A stretch of 64,000 bases of DNA. Origin: Lacipirellula limnantheis (GTDB lineage: Bacteria; Planctomycetota; Planctomycetia; Pirellulales; Lacipirellulaceae). Both the position numbers and the translations under genes were made by a program. The stretch spans positions 6,005,829-6,069,828 of the forward strand of contig NZ_CP036339.1 of the NCBI RefSeq assembly GCF_007746075.1, read 5' to 3'. Under the pieces are notes generated by a model, which saw nothing but the letters and a program-made list of their open reading frames with translations, was not told the origin of the DNA and made no database searches. Below, piece by piece: positions 1-11,910 of the stretch (its first letter is position 1; every line of letters starts with the position of its first letter).

Positions 1-629
1 AGGTGGAGATCGCACAGAACGCTGACCTCGTCGTCGTCGTGCTAGCGCCCGGACAGGGAGACTCGGTACAGATGCTCAAGGCCGGGCTACTGGAGGCTGC
101 AGATCTATTCGTGGTGAACAAATCCGATCGGGAAGGCGCCGATCTACTCCACCAGCAGTTGCTTTCGATGCTCCAGCGGCAGCGGTTGGCGCGGCTCGAC
201 TTGGCAAGTACGCCGGGCGAGCCGATGACCTGCGGGGGGCCGATGTTAACCGGGCCGCAGGGGATAGTGGACGAGCGGGCGACGCCAGCGGTGCGGGTAG
301 CGCTCGACAACGAGACGCCACCGGTGTTTCGTTGCAGTGCGATTAAGCACGAAGGCGTGGCCGAGTTGATGATGGAACTGAAAGGTTTGACCGATCGCCA
401 TGCCGTCGACTGGCAAAACAGACGCAAAGGGCAAACGATCGAGGAGATTCGCCTTGCGGTGTTAGAGGAAGTTCGACGGCGCGTCAGCGATCGCTTGGCG
501 CCGGGCCGTAAAGGATATGAGGAGTTAGAGCGCGCTACAGAGGGCAACCGCTCGATGGCGGCGCTGGTGGATGAACTGTTGTACGAGGCCGCGGCCGCGG
601 GTCGGGGTCTGCAATCGTCTGGTTGCTAG
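1..629 (+). CDS. meaB: MeaB/ArgK-family G3E GTPase, methylmalonyl-CoA mutase chaperone (5' partial)
   Basis: MeaB-family GTPases protect and reload the adenosylcobalamin cofactor of methylmalonyl-CoA mutase. Only the C-terminal two thirds are in the window; the first full codon is at position 3, and the P-loop lies off the left edge. The visible part begins in the G-domain (hydrophobic strand followed by LAPGQGD), carries the guanine-specificity motif NKSD near visible residue 40, and ends in the helical dimerisation tail typical of the family (EEIRLAVLEEVRRRVSDRL region). It stops 65 bases before the mutase gene, which is the expected partner. Family membership is seen in the sequence; the chaperone role is inferred from the family and the adjacency. 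Confidence 0.93.
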   Translation, partial: VEIAQNADLVVVVLAPGQGDSVQMLKAGLLEAADLFVVNKSDREGADLLHQQLLSMLQRQRLARLDLASTPGEPMTCGGPMLTGPQGIVDERATPAVRVALDNETPPVFRCSAIKHEGVAELMMELKGLTDRHAVDWQNRRKGQTIEEIRLAVLEEVRRRVSDRLAPGRKGYEELERATEGNRSMAALVDELLYEAAAAGRGLQSSGC

Positions 630-694
630 GCGTGGTTATCGTTGTATGGATGATCTCCGTGGATGAGAGCGTGGCCCGCGTTAGGACGAGAATC

Positions 695-2374
695 ATGAGC
701 GCAACCGAAGAGCAAGTTGACCACATCAAGCAAGCCGTCGAACGGTGGAACGCCGGGCCGGTGGCCAAGCTGCTGGCGAAGTTTCCAGAGCAGCGAGCTA
801 AATTCGTTACTGCATCCGATCGACAGGTGGAGCGGCTTTACGCACCCGAGGCGGCAACGATCGACCGCTATGCGGAAAAGCTCGGCCTCCCAGGCGAGTA
901 CCCTTTCACCCGCGGCGTCCAGCCGACAATGTATCGCGGTCGATTCTGGACCATGCGACAGTATGCAGGTTTCGCGACAGCGGAAGAATCGAACCAGCGT
1001 TATCGATATCTGTTGGAACAGGGTACGACCGGGCTGAGCGTGGCGTTCGATCTGCCGACGCAGATCGGCTACGACTCGGATGACCCGATGGCTGCCGGCG
1101 AGGTCGGCAAGGTAGGCGTGGCGATCGATTCGCTGGCCGACATGGAAACCCTGCTCGACGGGATTCCGCTCGATCGGATTTCGACCAGTATGACCATCAA
1201 TGCCACCGCGGCGGTCTTGCTGGCGATGTACATTGCGGTCGGCGAGAAGCAAGGAGTGCCGCCGGAGAAACTCAATGGCACGATTCAAAACGACATCTTG
1301 AAGGAGTACATCGCACGGGGGACTTACCGATTTCCACCAGGGCCGTCGCTACGGCTCATCAGCGACATCTTCGCCTACTGCACGGAGAAGGTTCCAAACT
1401 TCAATACGATCAGCATCAGCGGATATCACATCCGCGAGGCGGGCTCGACGGCGGCGCAAGAGATCGGATTCACCCTGGCAGACGCGATTTGCTATGTCGA
1501 TACGGCGCTGCAGGCTGGGTTGAAGGTCGATGACTTTGCCCCGCGGCTCGCTTTTTTCTTTGCCGCACACAGTGACCTGTTCGAAGAGGCGGCGAAGTTT
1601 CGCGCCGCGCGGCGGCTGTACGCCCGCATCATGAAGGAACGATTCGGCGCCGTGAATCCGAAGAGCCTCATGCTGCGGTTCCATACGCAGACCGGGGGGG
1701 TGACGCTCACGGCGCAGCAGCCCGACAACAACGTAGTGCGAGTGACGATCCAGGCGCTCGCCGCCGTACTGGGCGGAACGCAATCGCTCCACACCAACTC
1801 AAAGGACGAAGCGATGGCCCTGCCGACTGAGGAGTCGGTCACGGTTGCCCTGCGGACGCAGCAACTCATCGCGTACGAATCAGGCGTGACCAATACGGTC
1901 GACCCGCTCGCCGGGAGCTTCTACGTCGAGAAGCTAACCGATGATTTGGAGGTGGAGGCCGAAGGAATCATCAAACTCATCGACGCCCGCGGCGGAATGG
2001 TCGCGGCCATTGAGCAAGGATTCGTTCAAAAGCAGATCGAGGAATCGGCCTACCGATACGGCCAATCGATCGACAACGGCGAGCGGGTGATCGTGGGCGT
2101 GAACAAGTTCACCGGTGACGAACCGCCGACGATTAACCTATTCGAGGTCCCCGAGTCGACGACGCAGCGGCAACTCGACAAGCTGCGCGGCGTGCGAGCC
2201 TCGCGGGATGTGGCAAGGGTCGAAGCGGCCTTGGCGGCCGTCAAACAGGCGGCTGTCGGGAGCGAGAACCTCATGCCACCGATCCTCGCAGCGGTGCGGG
2301 CTTATGCCACGGTGGGAGAAATCTGCTCGACGTTGGCCGGCGTTTTTGGCGAGTTTTCAGAGTCAACCAACTAG
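695..2374 (+). CDS. Methylmalonyl-CoA mutase, catalytic large subunit (no B12-binding domain)
   Basis: Interconverts succinyl-CoA and (R)-methylmalonyl-CoA. The ATG at 695 gives 559 aa, the normal length of separate large subunits; an upstream in-frame extension to 623 adds residues unlike the family. The TIM-barrel catalytic core is complete: RQYAGF with the active-site Tyr (Y90, equivalent to Tyr89 of Propionibacterium, a Phe in isobutyryl-CoA mutases), SGYHIREAG with catalytic His245, and the GTQSLHTNS motif near the end. The CoA-tunnel position that is usually YPTMY reads QPTMY. There is no C-terminal cobalamin-binding domain (DXHXXG), so a small B12 subunit must be encoded elsewhere, perhaps just left of the window. 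It lies between meaB and the epimerase, which fits one operon. Confidence 0.95.
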   Translation: MSATEEQVDHIKQAVERWNAGPVAKLLAKFPEQRAKFVTASDRQVERLYAPEAATIDRYAEKLGLPGEYPFTRGVQPTMYRGRFWTMRQYAGFATAEESNQRYRYLLEQGTTGLSVAFDLPTQIGYDSDDPMAAGEVGKVGVAIDSLADMETLLDGIPLDRISTSMTINATAAVLLAMYIAVGEKQGVPPEKLNGTIQNDILKEYIARGTYRFPPGPSLRLISDIFAYCTEKVPNFNTISISGYHIREAGSTAAQEIGFTLADAICYVDTALQAGLKVDDFAPRLAFFFAAHSDLFEEAAKFRAARRLYARIMKERFGAVNPKSLMLRFHTQTGGVTLTAQQPDNNVVRVTIQALAAVLGGTQSLHTNSKDEAMALPTEESVTVALRTQQLIAYESGVTNTVDPLAGSFYVEKLTDDLEVEAEGIIKLIDARGGMVAAIEQGFVQKQIEESAYRYGQSIDNGERVIVGVNKFTGDEPPTINLFEVPESTTQRQLDKLRGVRASRDVARVEAALAAVKQAAVGSENLMPPILAAVRAYATVGEICSTLAGVFGEFSESTN

Positions 2375-2405
2375 CATCCCCGCCGCGGGCTGAGAGGAGC
2401 CAGTC

Positions 2406-2816
2406 ATGATCAACGCCAAGAGTGTGAACCACATCGGCATTGCCGTGAAGTCAGTCGATGCTCACCGCCCGTTTTATGAGGGAACGCTTGGAGCAGTTTT
2501 TGAGGGAATCGAAGAGGTGCCGAGCCAAAAAGTGCGAGTAGCGTTCTTTCGTATGGGAGACGTGCGGCTGGAACTGTTGGAACCGACCGACCCGACCAGC
2601 ACGGTGGCGGCGTTCCTCGAGAAACGGGGAGAGGGGCTGCACCATGTCGCTTATACGGTCGACGACATTGAAGGGCGGCTCGCCGTACTGAAAGCGGGCG
2701 GCGTCCGGCTGATTGACGAAACGCCGCGGGACGGCGCTCACCAGATGAAAATCGCGTTTCTTCACCCCAAGAGTTCGGCGAGCGTGCTGACGGAGTTGTG
2801 CGAACCGACGCATTGA
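2406..2816 (+). CDS. mce: Methylmalonyl-CoA epimerase
   Basis: Interconverts the (R) and (S) epimers of methylmalonyl-CoA, joining the mutase to the carboxyltransferase. The 136-aa length is that of the glyoxalase/VOC-fold epimerases. Two paired modules are visible: N-terminal NHIGIAVKSVD with a metal-ligand His, and HHVAYTVDDIEG near residue 80 with a second His. The tail HPKSSASVLTELCE carries the usual conserved closing segment with a Glu ligand. The ATG at 2406 follows a purine-rich GAGAGGAG site at a suitable distance. It lies 31 bases after the mutase stop, so it is probably cotranscribed. Confidence 0.95.
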   Translation: MINAKSVNHIGIAVKSVDAHRPFYEGTLGAVFEGIEEVPSQKVRVAFFRMGDVRLELLEPTDPTSTVAAFLEKRGEGLHHVAYTVDDIEGRLAVLKAGGVRLIDETPRDGAHQMKIAFLHPKSSASVLTELCEPTH

Positions 2817-2868
2817 GCGTGACCTCGCGTGATGTGAGTCGCGAAGTTTGATACGGGAAATAAGTGTG

Positions 2869-4365
2869 ATGATCGCAGGCAACAAATTCCGCAAGCTCTC
2901 GGCCTGTGAAGCAGCCGATTTCATCACCGATGGCGCTTTAGTCGGCTTTTCAGGTTTCACCCCGGCAGGGGCGGCCAAGGCGGTGCCGCGAGCGCTGGCG
3001 GCGCGGGCGCTGGCGATGCACAATCGGGGTGAGAAGTTCCGCATTCGCGTGTTGACTGGAGCCAGCACCGGAGCGGCGCTCGATGATGCGCTCGCGGAAG
3101 TAAACGCCATCTCCTGGCGGGCGCCGTACCAAAGCAGTTCCGCACTGCGAAAGCTGATCAATCGCCAGGAGACCGAATTCGTCGACATGCACCTCTCGCA
3201 CCTGCCGCAGATGGTAGAGTTCGGCTTCTTTGGGAACATCGATGTCGCCGTCGTTGAAGCGGTCGATGTGACGAGCGACGGGCGCGTCTACCTCAGCACG
3301 TCAGTGGGGGCTTCGCCGACGTTTCTTCGACATGCCGATCGCGTAATTATTGAATTGAATCAGCATCACTCGAAGCGCCTCCCGGAGATGCACGACATAC
3401 GGCTTCTGCCGTTGCCGCCCCATCGATCGTTCATTCCCATCGATCATGCGTTGTCGCGCATCGGTACGCCGTTCGCGGAGGTTGATCCGGCGAAGATCAT
3501 TGGCATCGTCGAGACCGACGAGCCTGACGGCGTAGCGACGTTCGACGCCCCGGGCGAGTGCAGCGAGCGGATTGCCGATCACGTCGTCGGCTTCATCTTG
3601 CAGGAAATGCGATTGGGCAGAATCCCACCGGAGTTCCTGCCGTTACAGTCGGGCGTCGGGAACGTCGCCAATGCCGTCATGGCTCGGCTGGGGCAACACC
3701 CAGATATTCCGCCGTTCGTGATGTACAGCGAAGTGATTCAGGATGCCCTAGTAGACCTGTTGGAATCGGGAAGCTTGCGCGGCGCTTCGGCGACTAGTCT
3801 AACCCTAAGCGAGCCGCAACTGGCGAAAGTTTACGACAACATGGACTTCTTCGGCTCGCGGATCGTCTTGCGGCCGCAGGAGCTGTCGAACAACCCCGGC
3901 GTGATTAGGCGGCTCGGCGTGATTGCGATCAACACAGTGTTGGAGATGGACATCACAGGATGCGCTAACTCGACGCATGTTTGCGGGGGACAGGTGATGA
4001 ACGGCATCGGGGGGTCGGGCGACTTTACGCGGAACGCATATTTGTCGTTTCTCGTTGCGCCGAGCATTGCCAAAAGCGGAAAGATTTCGACTGTGGTGCC
4101 GATGGTGAGCCACGTCGACCACAACGAGCACTCAGTGCAGGTAATGGTGACCGAACAAGGTTTGGCCGACCTCCGAGGACTAGGGCCAATCGAGCGAGCG
4201 CGGCGGATCATCGAGAAATGCGCTCATCCGATGTACCGCGACTATTTGTTCGAATACCTCGAAGCGGCGCCCATGGGACATGTGCGGCACGACTTGAAGC
4301 GCTGCTTTGAGCTTCACCAAAATTTGTTGGAAACTGGCAGCATGCTGCCCTTAGTGATCGCGTGA
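2869..4365 (+). CDS. Acetyl-CoA hydrolase/transferase family; likely succinyl-CoA:carboxylate (propionate/acetate) CoA-transferase
   Basis: A class I CoA-transferase of the Cat1/AarC/ScpC type that moves CoA between acyl-CoA and a free carboxylate through a glutamyl-CoA thioester. The ATG at 2869 (498 aa) is preceded by a GGGA site and matches the family length of about 500; an in-frame TTG at 2848 is an alternative. The motif YSEVIQD contains the probable catalytic Glu288. Glycine-rich loops LQSGVGNVANA and NGIGGSGDF form the oxyanion and CoA-binding regions. Placed directly after mutase and epimerase, it most likely makes propionate from propionyl-CoA while recharging succinate to succinyl-CoA. 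The exact acyl preference cannot be read from sequence; acetate is an alternative. Confidence 0.85.
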   Translation: MIAGNKFRKLSACEAADFITDGALVGFSGFTPAGAAKAVPRALAARALAMHNRGEKFRIRVLTGASTGAALDDALAEVNAISWRAPYQSSSALRKLINRQETEFVDMHLSHLPQMVEFGFFGNIDVAVVEAVDVTSDGRVYLSTSVGASPTFLRHADRVIIELNQHHSKRLPEMHDIRLLPLPPHRSFIPIDHALSRIGTPFAEVDPAKIIGIVETDEPDGVATFDAPGECSERIADHVVGFILQEMRLGRIPPEFLPLQSGVGNVANAVMARLGQHPDIPPFVMYSEVIQDALVDLLESGSLRGASATSLTLSEPQLAKVYDNMDFFGSRIVLRPQELSNNPGVIRRLGVIAINTVLEMDITGCANSTHVCGGQVMNGIGGSGDFTRNAYLSFLVAPSIAKSGKISTVVPMVSHVDHNEHSVQVMVTEQGLADLRGLGPIERARRIIEKCAHPMYRDYLFEYLEAAPMGHVRHDLKRCFELHQNLLETGSMLPLVIA

Positions 4366-4440
4366 GTCGACGCGGAAGACAGAACTTCGTGGAAAGTATG
4401 CTGAAAAAAGTGCTCACGAACGTAACCAGGAGACTATACC

Positions 4441-5946
4441 GTGTCTCGCACAATCGAAGTGACTGAGCTCGCTCTCCGCGACGGTCACCAGAGTCTACTC
4501 GCGACGCGGATGGCAATGGAAGACATGGCCCCCGCGTGCGCCGACGTCGACGCGGCCGGTTTTTGGAGCGTCGAGTGTTGGGGGGGCGCCACCTACGATT
4601 CCTGCATTCGTTACTTGAACGAAGATCCATGGGAGCGGCTGCGCACTTTTCGCAAGTTGCTCCCCAATAGCCGCCTGCAGATGTTGCTGCGAGGGCAGAA
4701 CTTACTCGGTTATCGTCACTACGAAGACGGCGTCGTCGAGCGATTCGTCGAGAAATCGGCCGAGAATGGAATGGACGTTTTTCGAGTGTTTGACGCGCTC
4801 AACGACGTGCGTAACGTACGGACGTCGCTGGAGGCGGTGCGGCGAACAGGGAAGCATGCCCAGGGGACGATTTGTTATACGACGTCGCCGCTACACACGA
4901 TCGAACGGTTCGTCGACATGGCAGAGCAACTCAAGGAGTTGGGCTGCGACTCGATCTGCATCAAGGATATGGCGGCACTGCTGCGGCCGCAGCCAGCGTA
5001 CGACCTTGTCAGCGGGATCAAGGAACGGTGCGGCGACGACACGCAGGTTCACGTTCACGTTCATGCCACCACGGGCGTCACGATGGTAAGTCTGATGAAG
5101 GCCATCGAAGCGGGCGCCGACGTCGTCGACACAAGCATTTCGTCGCTCAGCCTAGGGCCAGGGCATAATCCGACGGAGGCGTTGGTCGAGATGCTGCAAG
5201 GGACCGGCTATACGACTCGGCTCGACAAAGGTCGACTGCTCAAGATTAAGGAACATTTCGCCTCCGTTCGGCCGCGCTATGCAGAGTTCGAATCCAAATT
5301 CCTGGGGGTTGAGACCGAGATCTTTGACAGTCAAATTCCCGGCGGGATGATTTCGAACATGGAGAGCCAACTCCGCCAGCAGGGCGCCGTCGACAGGCTG
5401 AAAGAAGTGCTGGCCGAGGTGCCGCGCGTGCGCGAGACGGCCGGCTTCCCGCCGCTGGTGACGCCATCGAGCCAGATCGTCGGTACCCAAGCGGTCTTCA
5501 ACGTGCTGATGGGACGCTACAAGGCGATGACCGGCGAGTTTGCCGACCTGATGCTCGGCTACTACGGCGAAACAATCGGCCCGCGCGATCCGGCAGTGAT
5601 TGAATTAGCGGTCCAGCACGCGAAGAAGGAGGCAATCACTGGCCGCCCTGCTGACTTGCTTAAGCCCGAGTGGGACGAGTTGCGGCGCCAAGCAGGCGCA
5701 CTGCCGGGATGCAATGATTCGGACGAGGACGTATTGACCCACGCGATGTTCCCGCAGGTGGCGGCGAAGTTCTTTGCCACTCGCGACAAGGGCCCAAAGA
5801 ATTTGGGCAGCAGCCCGACCGCTGCTGTTGCCCAGCCCGTCGGCGGTGGAAAGCCGAACGGCGGCAAGCACCCGGTTGATCGCCGCATCGACTATAAAGT
5901 GACGATCGGCGGCAAGCAACATCAAGTGACTGTTGAACCTGCCTAA
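4441..5946 (+). CDS. Methylmalonyl-CoA carboxyltransferase 5S subunit (pyruvate/oxaloacetate carboxyltransferase)
   Basis: Transfers the carboxyl group between carboxybiotin and pyruvate/oxaloacetate. The 501-aa protein starts with GTG at 4441 after AACCAGGAG. The aldolase-type TIM barrel shows LRDGHQS with metal ligand Asp14, KDM with carboxybiotin-accepting Lys175, and HVHVH at 204-208 supplying the metal-binding histidines. A conserved PASS-type domain follows to about residue 440, then a low-complexity Pro/Ala/Gly linker and a short beta tail. No biotin-attachment site is present, which fits a separate carrier protein at 8019. No decarboxylase beta subunit or biotin carboxylase is seen in the locus, so transcarboxylase is preferred over oxaloacetate decarboxylase. 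Confidence 0.9.
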   Translation: MSRTIEVTELALRDGHQSLLATRMAMEDMAPACADVDAAGFWSVECWGGATYDSCIRYLNEDPWERLRTFRKLLPNSRLQMLLRGQNLLGYRHYEDGVVERFVEKSAENGMDVFRVFDALNDVRNVRTSLEAVRRTGKHAQGTICYTTSPLHTIERFVDMAEQLKELGCDSICIKDMAALLRPQPAYDLVSGIKERCGDDTQVHVHVHATTGVTMVSLMKAIEAGADVVDTSISSLSLGPGHNPTEALVEMLQGTGYTTRLDKGRLLKIKEHFASVRPRYAEFESKFLGVETEIFDSQIPGGMISNMESQLRQQGAVDRLKEVLAEVPRVRETAGFPPLVTPSSQIVGTQAVFNVLMGRYKAMTGEFADLMLGYYGETIGPRDPAVIELAVQHAKKEAITGRPADLLKPEWDELRRQAGALPGCNDSDEDVLTHAMFPQVAAKFFATRDKGPKNLGSSPTAAVAQPVGGGKPNGGKHPVDRRIDYKVTIGGKQHQVTVEPA

Positions 5947-5966
5947 GCAGGAGAAGAGCAAGTGCG

Positions 5967-7529
5967 ATGGCCGCTGAAACCAAGAAAACAATGGAAGGGC
6001 TTATCGACCAACTGAGGTCGAAGAAGGAGCAACTCCGCTTGGGCGGAGGCGCCGATCGACTGGCGCGACATCGAGAGCAGGGAAAGATGACGGCCCGCGA
6101 ACGCGTCGACGCCTTGGTCGATGCAGGAAGTCTCGAAGAGTTCGGCCTCTTCGCGCAGCACCGGCAGACGCAACTTGGGATGGCCGGTAAGGACTGTCCC
6201 GCCGACGGCGTCATTACGGCGGCGGCGACCATCGATGGCCGATTGGCTCATTTGGCGAGTCAGGACTTCACCGTCCTGGGGGGGTCGGCGGGCGAAATCC
6301 ACTCAAAGAAAGTAGCCGACGCGATGTCGCGTTCGCTGAAAACGGGTAGTCCATTCGTTTTCATCAACGACTCCGGCGGCGCTCGCGTGCAGGAGGGGGT
6401 CGATTCTCTCTCGGGCTACGGCGAAGTCTTTTACCAGAACGTGATGCTCTCGGGCGTGGTGCCGCAAGTTTCGCTTATTTGCGGGCCTTGTGCTGGCGGA
6501 GCGGCGTATTCGCCGGCGCTGACCGACTTCGTGATTCAAACTCGCCAAGCTCAAATGTTCATCACCGGCCCGCAGGTGATCAAACAAGTCACCGGCGAAC
6601 AGATCTCCGCAGAGGAACTCGGCGGCCCCGATGCTCACATGGTTCATTCGGGAGTAATTCACTTCATCGCCGAAAATGACGACGAGGCGATCGGCCTCTG
6701 CCGCCGGCTACTGAGCTTTCTGCCGTCAAACAATTTGGAAGATCCGCCGCGGCTGTCCTCAGACGACAGCGTCGAACCGAATCTTGACCTACAGACGCTG
6801 GTCCCGGTTGAACCGAAGCGAGGTTACGACGTGCGCGACGTCATTTGCGGCGTCGTCGACCAGGGCGATTTTCTGGAATCGCAAAACGGTTTTGCACAGA
6901 ACATGGTGGTTGGCTTCGCGCGGGTGCTGGGCCGCTCGGTTGGCGTTGTCGCCAACCAGCCGTCGGTCCTCTCGGGGGCGATCGACATCAACGCGTCGGT
7001 CAAGGGAAGCCGGTTCATTCGATTCTGCAACGCATTCAATATTCCGCTGCTGACATTCGTTGACGTGCCAGGTTTCCTCCCCGGAGTGCAGCAAGAGCAT
7101 GGCGGCATTATTCGACATGGCGCGAAGTTATTGTTCGCCTACTCGGCGGCCACAGTCCCGAAGATTCAAGTGATTCTGCGGAAATCGTATGGCGGGGCCC
7201 ACTTGGCCATGGGGTCACGAGACTTAGGCGCTGACTGCGTTCTCGCTTGGCCGACAGCGGAAATCGCCGTGATGGGCGCCGAAGGAGCCGTCGAAATTGT
7301 CTTTCGCAAGGAAGTGGAGGAAGCGGCGGATAAACCAGCCAAACGAGCTGAGTTGATCGAGCAGTATCGAACGATGTTCGCATCTCCTTTTGTCGCCGCC
7401 GGGCGGCGGCTAGTGGATGATATCATTGAACCGGCGACCACGCGACGGCATGTGGCGCAGGCGCTAGAATACCTCTGTGCGAAACGAGACTACCGTCCGC
7501 CGAAGAAGCATGGGTTGATTCCACTGTAA
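5967..7529 (+). CDS. mmdA: Methylmalonyl-CoA carboxyltransferase 12S subunit / propionyl-CoA carboxylase beta-type
   Basis: Carboxyltransferase acting on the acyl-CoA side (methylmalonyl-CoA to propionyl-CoA with biotin). The 520-aa length is standard. Both crotonase-like halves are complete: an N-terminal half with INDSGGARVQEGVDSL and the oxyanion GPCAGGAAYSPA, and a C-terminal half with FVDVPGFLPG, YGGAHLAMGS and the AEIAVMGAEGAVEI block. The start ATG at 5967 lies 20 bases after the 5S stop and follows AGGAGAAGAG, so the two are translationally close. It works with the 5S subunit and the biotin carrier; with a biotin carboxylase from elsewhere it could also serve propionyl-CoA carboxylase. 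Confidence 0.93.
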   Translation: MAAETKKTMEGLIDQLRSKKEQLRLGGGADRLARHREQGKMTARERVDALVDAGSLEEFGLFAQHRQTQLGMAGKDCPADGVITAAATIDGRLAHLASQDFTVLGGSAGEIHSKKVADAMSRSLKTGSPFVFINDSGGARVQEGVDSLSGYGEVFYQNVMLSGVVPQVSLICGPCAGGAAYSPALTDFVIQTRQAQMFITGPQVIKQVTGEQISAEELGGPDAHMVHSGVIHFIAENDDEAIGLCRRLLSFLPSNNLEDPPRLSSDDSVEPNLDLQTLVPVEPKRGYDVRDVICGVVDQGDFLESQNGFAQNMVVGFARVLGRSVGVVANQPSVLSGAIDINASVKGSRFIRFCNAFNIPLLTFVDVPGFLPGVQQEHGGIIRHGAKLLFAYSAATVPKIQVILRKSYGGAHLAMGSRDLGADCVLAWPTAEIAVMGAEGAVEIVFRKEVEEAADKPAKRAELIEQYRTMFASPFVAAGRRLVDDIIEPATTRRHVAQALEYLCAKRDYRPPKKHGLIPL

Positions 7530-7653
7530 GACACGACCAAGCCAAGGCTCTTTCCGGGATCTACCATCACCCGTTGCTAACCTATCTAACGCCATGCGCC
7601 CACGGTCGCCGTCCTGGGCCGACGAATATCTTGAGCGTCGAGCAATCACTGAC

Positions 7654-7968
7654 ATGAGCATCACGCCGCAAAACGAACGGTCGCAAAGCGAGACGCTGGA
7701 GGCGATGCGCGTCGAAGTTACTCGACTAAGCGAGCGCGTCGCGGCGCTGGAGCTGGCGCTCTCCTCAAGACCTGACGCCCAACCGATGCTTGCGAAGACG
7801 TCAGAGATTTCAGCTGAGACGCTTGCGGCGATCAGTGCCGTGCTGGCAGCCTATCTCGGCGTCACACCTCGAATCCGACAGATTAGTTTACTTAACGGAG
7901 CCAACTGGGCGCAGCAGGGGCGCGTGACAATTCAGGCCTCGCATACTTTGGCGAGTCGTCATTCCTAA
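7654..7968 (+). CDS. Small MmdE/OadG-like carboxyltransferase accessory subunit
   Basis: A 104-aa protein from the ATG at 7654; an in-frame ATG at 7594 is possible but the extra residues look non-coding. The N-terminal third is a predicted coiled coil (TRLSERVAALELAL). After a linker, the segment ISAVLAAYLGVTPRIRQISL and the final WAQQGRVTIQASHTL resemble the C-terminal part of small accessory subunits found between 12S and biotin-carrier genes. Family knowledge suggests such proteins stabilise the complex. No membrane segment is present, so it differs from OadG anchors. Its position in the gene order is the strongest evidence of function. Confidence 0.75.
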   Translation: MSITPQNERSQSETLEAMRVEVTRLSERVAALELALSSRPDAQPMLAKTSEISAETLAAISAVLAAYLGVTPRIRQISLLNGANWAQQGRVTIQASHTLASRHS

Positions 7969-8018
7969 CGGTTTGACGACTTTCTGATTGCAGGTGCGAC
8001 CAAGCAGGGGAGATCGCC

Positions 8019-8405
8019 TTGAAACTGAAGCTGACGATCGACGGTAAGGTGTATGAAGTCGAAGTCGAGGCGACTGAACCCGAGAAACCGCGCCATGGTA
8101 ACCAGTATGGCAGTATTAGGCCGCGCGCGGCTGCCCCCGTGAAAGCTGCGTCGCCGGCGACAACTAACGTCGATGCTGCCGTGGCGGATGAAAGCAAGGT
8201 TTGCCGCAGCCCTGTGACCGGTATCGTCGTAAAGATCCACGCTCAAGCCGGCCAGGCGATCCTGGCAAATGACGTCCTGATGGTACTGGAGGCCATGAAA
8301 ATGGAGACGACCATCACGTCGCCTGTCGCCGGGACGATCGCCCGCGTCAACGTCGGCGCTGGTGATGCCGTTCAGGGGGGACAAGTGCTTGTGGAGTTTG
8401 AGTAA
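8019..8405 (+). CDS. Biotin carboxyl carrier protein (1.3S-type)
   Basis: Carries the carboxyl group on biotin between the 12S and 5S subunits. The 128-aa protein probably starts with TTG at 8019, since the purine-rich AGGGGAGA lies just upstream and the N-terminal strand KLKLTIDGKVYEVEVE matches family starts. A variable linker (residues about 25-65, rich in Ala and Pro) joins to a lipoyl/biotin domain with VLEAMKMET; Lys94 is the biotinylated residue and lies the canonical 34 residues from the C terminus. It closes the transcarboxylase gene set. Confidence 0.93.
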   Translation: MKLKLTIDGKVYEVEVEATEPEKPRHGNQYGSIRPRAAAPVKAASPATTNVDAAVADESKVCRSPVTGIVVKIHAQAGQAILANDVLMVLEAMKMETTITSPVAGTIARVNVGAGDAVQGGQVLVEFE

Positions 8406-8639
8406 TTGACGGCTCAAGCTGTTTTCCGACTGGCGGGGCGGTTGAAGGCAGGCAAAGACGGAGGTCTGCTCAGGCGTGCTATTGCGCGTCGTTCTGAGGA
8501 GTGAATGTTTCCCGTAGGCGGCGTCTGGCATTTGCTCCCTTCTTTAGGATAATGCTACGACAACTTTCGTTGGTACGGCACGCCATCACAAGTGCCCTCG
8601 CCCGCCGATCACAGGTATTATCAATCTATAGAGGTCCTG

Positions 8640-11357
<2,718 letters not shown>

Positions 11358-11453
11358 GAATGAAGGCAGGATCTTTGCTATCACTACGGCCTTCCAGCAA
11401 GAAGAGTAAAAGGCCAACTGAGGCAGTCCTGAGTTTACAGACAGTCGGATCTC

Positions 11454-11603
11454 TTATTTTGGCGGCTTGTTGAGGGTATCGAACGGTGCTGGGGTTCGGT
11501 ATCCGATCGTGGAATGCTTGCGTTCGAGATTGTAGTAGGCCAGGTAGGGTCGGATGGCCGCTAGCGCCGCTCGATCTGCAGGTCGTCGGTAGTCGAAGTC
11601 GTG
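11454..11603 (-). pseudogene. IS3-family transposase OrfB, C-terminal remnant
   Basis: On the minus strand the frame ending at the TAA in 11454-11456 reads IRPYLAYYNLERKHSTIGYR then TPAPFDTL, which matches the final segment of IS3-family OrfB integrases (the Y-N-x-x-R-x-H-S-x-x-G-Y-x-T-P pattern after the last catalytic Glu). About 45 codons survive; an in-frame stop lies upstream at 11604-11606. No terminal repeats were found. The rest of 11358-11836 holds no gene I can support. Confidence 0.75.
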
Positions 11604-11836
11604 TCAGTATGTGACAGTGAAAGACGTGTCGCGAAGTCCGCGCGATGCCCAGAAGCTACCGGCGTGACTATGTCTCGATGCAAGTCGTGGAGTGTACAAG
11701 AGATCGGAGAATCGTCCTCCCCGTTCGATGCGCGCTGGGGATGCTGTGCACACGCGGTACGCTAACTGACGAAGCGACGAAGCTCAAACCTTCGTGACCC
11801 TCTGCTGGTTCGACTCCTGCAGGTGCTTCCGAACGA

Positions 11837-11910
11837 GGCCCAGTGGGCTAGCGGTAGCGGTCGCCACGCTCTCACTGTGGAGAACGCGGGCTCGAATCCT
11901 GCCTAGGTTG
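11837..11910 (+). tRNA. tRNA-Glu(CUC)-like gene, divergent
   Basis: Folding by eye gives a complete 74-nt cloverleaf. The acceptor is 11837-11843 with 11903-11909 (two G.U pairs and one C-A mismatch). The D-stem GGCT/GGTC has loop AGCGGTAGC. The anticodon stem CCACG/TGTGG encloses loop CTCTCAC, identical to the loop of tRNA-Glu with anticodon CUC (11871-11873). A 5-nt variable loop follows, then T-stem GCGGG/CCTGC with loop CTCGAAT. No CCA is encoded. The weak acceptor and D stems and the C in place of T54 suggest a divergent accessory copy or a decaying pseudogene. It sits among transposase fragments. Confidence 0.6.
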
